In this document: positions 58,874-64,000 of the stretch, in pieces
Position numbering within the stretch: position 1 is the stretch's first letter
Layout of the letters: every line of letters starts with the position of its first letter
NCBI GenBank assembly: GCA_021613335.1
Contig: JAJTWR010000254.1
Location: 1,377,501-1,441,500, forward strand
Origin: Whitmania pigra
Lineage: Eukaryota > Annelida > Clitellata > Hirudinida > Haemopidae
Reading direction: 5' to 3'
Length of the DNA: 64,000 bases
The notes under the pieces: generated by a model
Database searches by the model: none
What the model saw: the letters and a program-made list of their open reading frames with translations, nothing else
What the model was told of the DNA's origin: nothing
Made by a program: the position numbers and the translations under genes

Positions 58874-59631
58874 ATGTTAAGAATCTTTTTCGCAACGCTA
58901 ATTTGGATAGTTGTTTGTGAATTTGGAGAATTCAGCGGTAAACATTTCTTGATATTTTTATGTATTTTAGCTTAAATTTTGATGGTTCTTGTTCCTTTAT
59001 TTAAGATATCGATATATCCAATGCAAATGAAAACGAACATTCTCCAAAAGAAAGGCATGATATCGGTGACCTTAAAGAGTCATCATATGAAGATTTAGGA
59101 GAAGTTCTTGAGTCTATGCTTCATGACGGTGAACATCGTGTGCATTCAGAAACGCCGCAGGCATCAGATATCCTTGATACCACCAACGGAACTTTTGATC
59201 TTGATGTAGAGTTGGAAGCATTATTACATGACGACGATGGACACATACACGACAAAACTGAAGGTTCGTCTGAATCTCATAAGAATGGCTTTCTTTTTGA
59301 TGTCAAGGATCCTGATCATTTACTTCACGATGGAGATTCACATTTCCATGATCTTTTAAAAGAGGCAATCGACGGCAGTAGACCGATCAGAGGTTCAGAT
59401 CCCACTTTAGTTGATAATCCTCAGGTAGAACAAGCTACTATAGGCACACTAAATCCAGACGATTTTCAGGATTATAAGAGCTGGAGAGAAACAAAAGAAA
59501 AGGGTAAAGAAAGCGGGTGGTTTGATGGATTTAGTTTCTTAAACAGTATATTTCGCTACGACATGGAGATCTTCAAAGAGAGATATTTATTAACTAGAAA
59601 GCAAAATTTAAAAAAGCATGATGAAGGTTGA
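58874..59631 (+). CDS. Small secreted acidic protein with His/Asp motifs, unknown family
   Basis: Two exons, 58874-58937 and 59006-59631 (donor gcg/gtaaac, acceptor ttaag, phase 1), give 229 residues. I do not recognise the family. Exon 1 encodes a signal peptide (MLRIFFATLIWIVVC, cleavage probably near residue 20); no other membrane segment is visible. The mature part is strongly acidic. It holds three spaced copies of a motif: HDGEHRVH (61-68), HDDDGHIH (96-103) and HDGDSHFH (129-136), each preceded by a hydrophobic LL or ML pair, so roughly (L)LHD[GD][DE]xxxH. One N-glycosylation site is at N82-G83-T84. The C-terminus (about 170-229) is W/F-containing and ends basic (RKQNLKKHDEG). A TATA box precedes it. 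Metal or calcium binding is only a guess from composition. Confidence 0.8.
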
Positions 59632-60133
59632 TTGACACGTGGCGCCACACGCGTATTAGTGATGACACACTTTGCTTACGTGTTGAATTATTTTACAGCT
59701 TGAAATATAAATTTTTTGCTTTTGAAAGAACCCATGCAAATGTTTGCTGATCAATTTAAAACTTAAGATGGGCAATTTGATTGATGGGATCGATATAAGT
59801 TGGTCCACACATCGAAATAACACGTGCTACTTACAAGCCTATTTTCGTCGCATTTAACACCCTGGAACGTTTTAACAAGAGCGACAATGGGAACAGATTA
59901 CAAACCGTTTGCGCGATTTGCTGCGCCCCTCAATGCAACTCTCGCTTTAGTAGACCCGATTATTGTCGCTATAGGATCCACCACTGCAAAATTTGGCTGA
60001 CTTCCACTAGCCAAGTCTAGACAATGTCTTTGTTATCGATTACTAACATAATTTTGAATGTAGAATTAATATTCATTACTTGTTTACAACGAAGTGTTGA
60101 ACTTAATCAAGCTACTTGTAACTTCACAATCAA

Positions 60134-60139
60134 TTTATT
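60134..60139 (-). terminator. Poly(A) signal for RAE1
   Basis: TTTATT on plus (AATAAA on minus), 44 bp past the RAE1 stop codon. The 59632-60133 stretch between the two convergent genes holds nothing else I can name. Confidence 0.6.
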
Positions 60140-60182
60140 TTTACTAAACCACGACAAAACCTGGCAATAGTCACGTAACAAA

Positions 60183-62481
60183 CTAAGGCTTCTTCTGTGT
60201 TTGTTTTAATTCTTCAAAGCAGGATCTCAAAAAAATATGTGGCTTCATCTTTGATGGGTCATATCCTTCATGTCCCTAAAAAATTAGCAATGGCATTAAT
60301 TGAGAAAATGAATTAAAATATAAATAGAATTTTAAAATATTCACCTTTGACCAATCATAACTAGAAGAATAAGCAAAAATATTCCCTTGAGCATTGAAAG
60401 AGCAACAAGTAATCGGCTGGTCGAGAGATTCCGAAGTCTTCAGTTTGGTGCGGGCATCTTTGTCCCAGAAGCTAAATCTACCATCAGACCCAACAGTAGC
60501 AAGTGTTCCATGCACTGGATGAAATGCTATTGAGTTAACCTGTAAAAATTATTGGTTCTAAAATAACTAAATTTCAGTTATCGCAACAATTTTAGGCAAG
60601 TACGTAACATCCCTTCAATTTTAAAATAAGCACAATTATGTAATGTTAAACTTGTGATGCAAGATGGGTCAGGAGGCACCTCTGATGCTATGCATGTAAT
60701 GCCTTAACAATTATTATTAATATGGCTCACAATATGTTGCTATGTTTCAGCAAAAGCAACAGTTGCTAAACGTCATCTTCATTACTCAGTTTGCACCACC
60801 ACAAAGCACCTCTGGGTGACTAAGCCTACATAAGTCTGAGCACTCCAAGGTGCTTATGGATTTCTACATAATTGCTTATTAATAATATTCATTCCACACA
60901 AATGCTAATAGTTAAAAAAAAATGTAGACCACTGACTGCATAAATGTCTTGTTGGTTCCCGCCAGAGCCATTAGAGCGATGACATTTAAATGTGAAATTG
61001 TCCTTTGGATTGGCAGGAGTCACGTACTGTATGGCTGCTCTCCCCTCGATACTTCCCAGTGCGTAACCTACCGGTTGGCCAGGCTGGTTGCCAAAATTGG
61101 CAGTTGTGCCGGTTTTGCGTTCAGTAAAGATACTCACACATCTATGCTGCAATATTTAATGTAATGTAAGCATAAAATAGCCTTAATCAATTAAGACACA
61201 ATTAACCAAGGGTTACAACCTGGTACTTCAGTGGAGATTCCATTCTCTTAAATTCCTGTGGTTGGTTATCTAATTGATAAATAACCACATGCCTACCTGC
61301 AGTACCAACGACTGCCATTGGATACACCTGAGTTGTAATTTAAAAAGTTTATTTTAAAATTATTTTCTAAATATCAATTTGTTAGTAACAAATACTCTTT
61401 TAAATTAAAAATTAAATTATGTAATATCACTGCTCTCAATTGACTCACCACATCAGCACAATAAACCCTCTCTGGAAGCTGTAGAGTCAAAATTGGGTTG
61501 GGTGTTCTCAAGTCCCAGAACTAGAAAAATTAACTTTGAGATGCAGGAACAATCATCCGTTCAATGAAGTAGAGTGCAAATAATGTTAAATACAAACCTT
61601 CAAAGTTTTATCCCAACTGCCAGTCATCAGACAAGTGTAAGATGCCCCCTTGATCCAATGAACTGTCTTTACTGGAGCTTCGTGCTGGAAACAAATAAAT
61701 GGGAATCAGTCAAGATTCTGTTCTGACTGCTCAGATTCCCTCATCAATATACATAGCCCTACATTTGACCGCTTTGTCAAATACAACCAAACAATTAAGC
61801 TTACCTGAGCTACTTGTATGGACTGGTTGGCATTTAGATCCCACATTTTAGCAGACTTGTCAGTAGAAGCAGTAAATATCTTTGTTCCATCCTTTGATCA
61901 AAATACTAATAAGATTAAATCCACAAAATCTTTAACAAATTCAAGCAACCAACATCATTCCAGTTAACATCCAAGATTGGGCCTGCATGGGACTGCCATG
62001 CTTTAGGTACAACCGTACCATTCTGTTGAACTTCCCAGCATCTAACCTAAAATCATATAAAATTATGATGTAATATGAAGCAATCATAAAACACAACATA
62101 CAGAAACAGTAAGTAAAATAGAGGATGAAAATGTTTGCATATTTTATAATTTGATATGTCTATTAGCAGTGCATTATAAGAAATGTTATGTCACCAGAAG
62201 TGATTTGGAAAAAAATTGTACCTTGATTTGTTATAAGATTATAAAACAAAAATTTACTTACTTATAATTAAGAATGATAATTAAAGCAGACAATAAAATA
62301 AAATTACACTGTTGTCCCAGCTTCCAGCAGCAAGAAATGTATTGGGCAAGGAGCCTGGACTAAATGCCATTGAGCTAATACTGTCATCTGGAGGGGAAGG
62401 AATCTCAAGATCTTTCATTGGGTTTGAAGATGCAGAACTTGAACCAAACATATTTCCCGCACTGAGTGAAGTTCCAAACAT
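60183..62481 (-). CDS. RAE1: mRNA export factor RAE1
   Basis: Nine minus-strand exons: 62481-62308, 62046-61954, 61891-61805, 61684-61598, 61520-61449, 61327-61220, 61146-60937, 60539-60345 and 60275-60183. Eight of nine are a multiple of three with phase-0 joints throughout, giving 372 residues (human 368). RAE1/Gle2 is a seven-bladed WD40 protein that docks on the Gle2-binding motif of NUP98 at the nuclear pore and acts in the mitotic spindle checkpoint. Visible: the FG-like N-terminus [115 protein letters not shown] and SSSYDWSKG. The start is the first in-frame ATG; ttatttgaag before it could also be a splice acceptor. Confidence 0.97.
60655..60720 (+). mobile_element. L2-like LINE 3' tail fragment in RAE1 intron
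   Basis: ggcacctctgatgctatgca followed by attattattaat is a diverged copy of the 3' end of the LINE at 1940-2356. It lies in the intron between RAE1 exons 7 and 8. Confidence 0.5.
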
Positions 62482-63146
62482 CTTCAAATAAAAGTAATGC
62501 TTTACAATAAATAAGGATCAAATTGCCGGAATTTTCAGCGAAAGCATTTAAATCCTTACTTATATTAACAAGAAAGTGCACTATTTAACTACTTTCACAG
62601 CACCACCCAGAGCCGAACGCCGATAAACTAACAACAATTGACAAAAGTCAACACAGCGACTGTAATCCAAAATTTACAAAGCTGCAAAACACAAAGATTC
62701 TGAATATGATTTTATTTTATTATTAAGACATTTTATTGAATTGTTTATGTTTAAAATATTTACATGTTTATTGCTCAAGACAGAAAAATTTAGACAAAAA
62801 TGTTATATCGTGTTTTTCCGAAAATAAGCCCAGACGACGTCTGTCGGCATTTGCGAAAAGTACTGCGCTTCGACACTTTGGTAAAAGCACCAAAAAACCA
62901 AACGTTATATGCAGGGTTTCCAGTGTTGGGGTTTTAAGCCGAAATCTTGGCTCTTTTTGTTTTAAATTTTGACACAATCTGTGCTTCTAGGTTTTTTGCC
63001 GTGGAAATTCGGGGTTTTTTTTTAGAAAAAAAATTATGGAAATTTGGAGTTGAAAGAATATTCTGTAAGATTCTTTGGTTTATCTCTTCGATAAAGAGCC
63101 TTCATCGCTACCGGTTTATTTCTTTTTTAGCTATCTTTGCACTACA
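62482..63146. other. Region upstream of RAE1
   Basis: The promoter side of RAE1 should lie within the first few hundred bases; no TATA box was recognised. A gtttttccgaaaataagccc sequence near 62811 resembles the ends of some MITEs, without a partner. Confidence 0.35.
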
Positions 63147-64000
63147 TCAAGGGTGGGCAAACTTTTTCTACGGAGGGCCACATTGAAAGCTTGATTGTTA
63201 TCGGGGGCCACATAGATATTTTGCCTAATAATCTACTTCAATTATAATTTACAACGTATTAAAGTATGAAGTAATTATAATAACCATGTATTTGTCATTT
63301 TAATTCCCATTCATACTCTGTTACACATGCACATTACATATTAAAATACGAACCAAACCAGTTGTTAATTTGGTAATAAGATTTTACTATTCGTAATTAT
63401 CTCAACAAAAGTTTATTGTTACTTGTCATAATTATTATGAAGACGAAAGAACTTAATTTACAGACTGACCGGCGAGTATAATTATAACTAATGAGAAGTA
63501 TGTAACTGTTCACAATTTTGGATAAGGTTCTTGAACTGTGGAACAAGTTTACTGGGTGTGATTCGTATGACTGCCTTTAAATTGCAGTCAGTCGACATCG
63601 ATCTGTTCTTACACTTGTTTATTTTCATACAAGAAAGCTTGACAGCAAAGTTTTTTGGGAAATGCCGCTGCTGGCAAACATCCATAAAACTCAAGCAGAA
63701 GAACTTGAACTGACTTGAACTTCTCCTTCAGGTCATAATCTGTTTGTAGGTCAAGCAGCTCTAACTGTATATCGACTGGGGCTGAATCAGCTTCTGCACT
63801 AAATGGCACAACGGCGACGCATTGTTGATCAACCTTGTAAGAAAGTTAAGATGTGGTACTATCAGACATGTTATGTAAGAGATGGATGTTGTTCGAAGTT
63901 AATTTCTGGCAAAAGTGATTTTTTAAAATTTCTGCTTGATTATGTGACGTAAGGACGTTGATGGCAGAGATTTGACAGCAATGACATCCGTGACTCACAA
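63147..64000 (-). mobile_element. hAT element with transposase C-terminus, continues past window
   Basis: The left end, caagggtgggcaaacttttt followed by a gagggccacattg word, matches hAT termini. On the minus strand 63835-63488 reads PFSAEADSAPVDIQLELLDL, QTDYDLKEKFKSVQVLL, FYGCLPAAAFPK, then after a frameshift NKCKNRSMSTDCNLKAVIRI and QNCEQLHTSH with a stop. This is the C-terminal end of a ZBED/GTF2IRD2-type hAT transposase including part of the dimerisation region. The other end lies beyond the window. Confidence 0.75.

Noticed and set aside
59116..59631. Single-exon reading of the secreted protein from the first ATG within exon 2
   Set aside because: It would drop the signal peptide and first acidic part; the upstream ATG with TATA box and a phase-matched intron is a better model.

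Overview
The window is nuclear DNA from a repeat-rich, AT-rich invertebrate metazoan. The evidence is GT-AG introns, AATAAA poly(A) signals, animal-type gene structures and a large, mixed set of animal transposons. I cannot name the phylum from the sequence alone. Eight genes can be supported. Seven belong to conserved families: the 3' two thirds of a kinesin-1 heavy chain (KIF5, + strand, 2858-15736), the KEOPS kinase Bud32/TP53RK (- strand, 19226-21514), phosphatidylserine synthase 2 (PTDSS2, - strand, 30519-34995), the TFIIA gamma subunit (GTF2A2, + strand, 42707-43965), a TRIM2/3-like RING/B-box/filamin/NHL protein with an uninterrupted ORF (+ strand, 48197-50245), V-ATPase subunit C (- strand, 55253-57345) and the mRNA-export/mitotic WD40 protein RAE1 (- strand, 60183-62481). 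The eighth (58874-59631) encodes a small secreted acidic protein with three His/Asp-rich motifs that I do not recognise. For the spliced genes, exons were assembled by hand from splice sites, reading-frame continuity and family similarity.

Most of the remaining sequence is mobile-element debris. From left to right it holds: a piggyBac remnant; an L2-like LINE 3' end flanked by a 79-bp direct repeat; a complete but dead 3-kb pogo/Tigger-like element on the minus strand in a KIF5 intron; mariner and LINE ORF1 scraps; an internally inverted LINE with a C-terminal zinc motif; tRNA-derived SINEs; a second pogo-like element (plus strand, with a 26-bp minisatellite); a ZBED-type hAT; two short hAT elements with perfect 8-bp target duplications; a broken Ty3/gypsy element; an element with about 93-bp terminal inverted repeats carrying an Ulp1-protease/PHD-finger remnant; the 3' end of an LTR retrotransposon abutting an R2-like LINE; a third, truncated pogo copy with a CR1-like LINE inserted in it; and a hAT element running off the right edge.

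The genes do not form an operon or a pathway. They are ordinary cellular genes: axonal transport, tRNA t6A modification, lipid synthesis, basal transcription, a ubiquitin ligase, proton pumping and RNA export. The introns of KIF5 in particular have absorbed many insertions while the exons stayed open. The observations most worth a second look are the Ulp1/PHD inverted-repeat element, the His/Asp-repeat secreted protein, a SINE whose tail matches the L2-like LINE of the same window, the inverted LINE that fits twin priming, and the unusually long LINE-flanking duplication.
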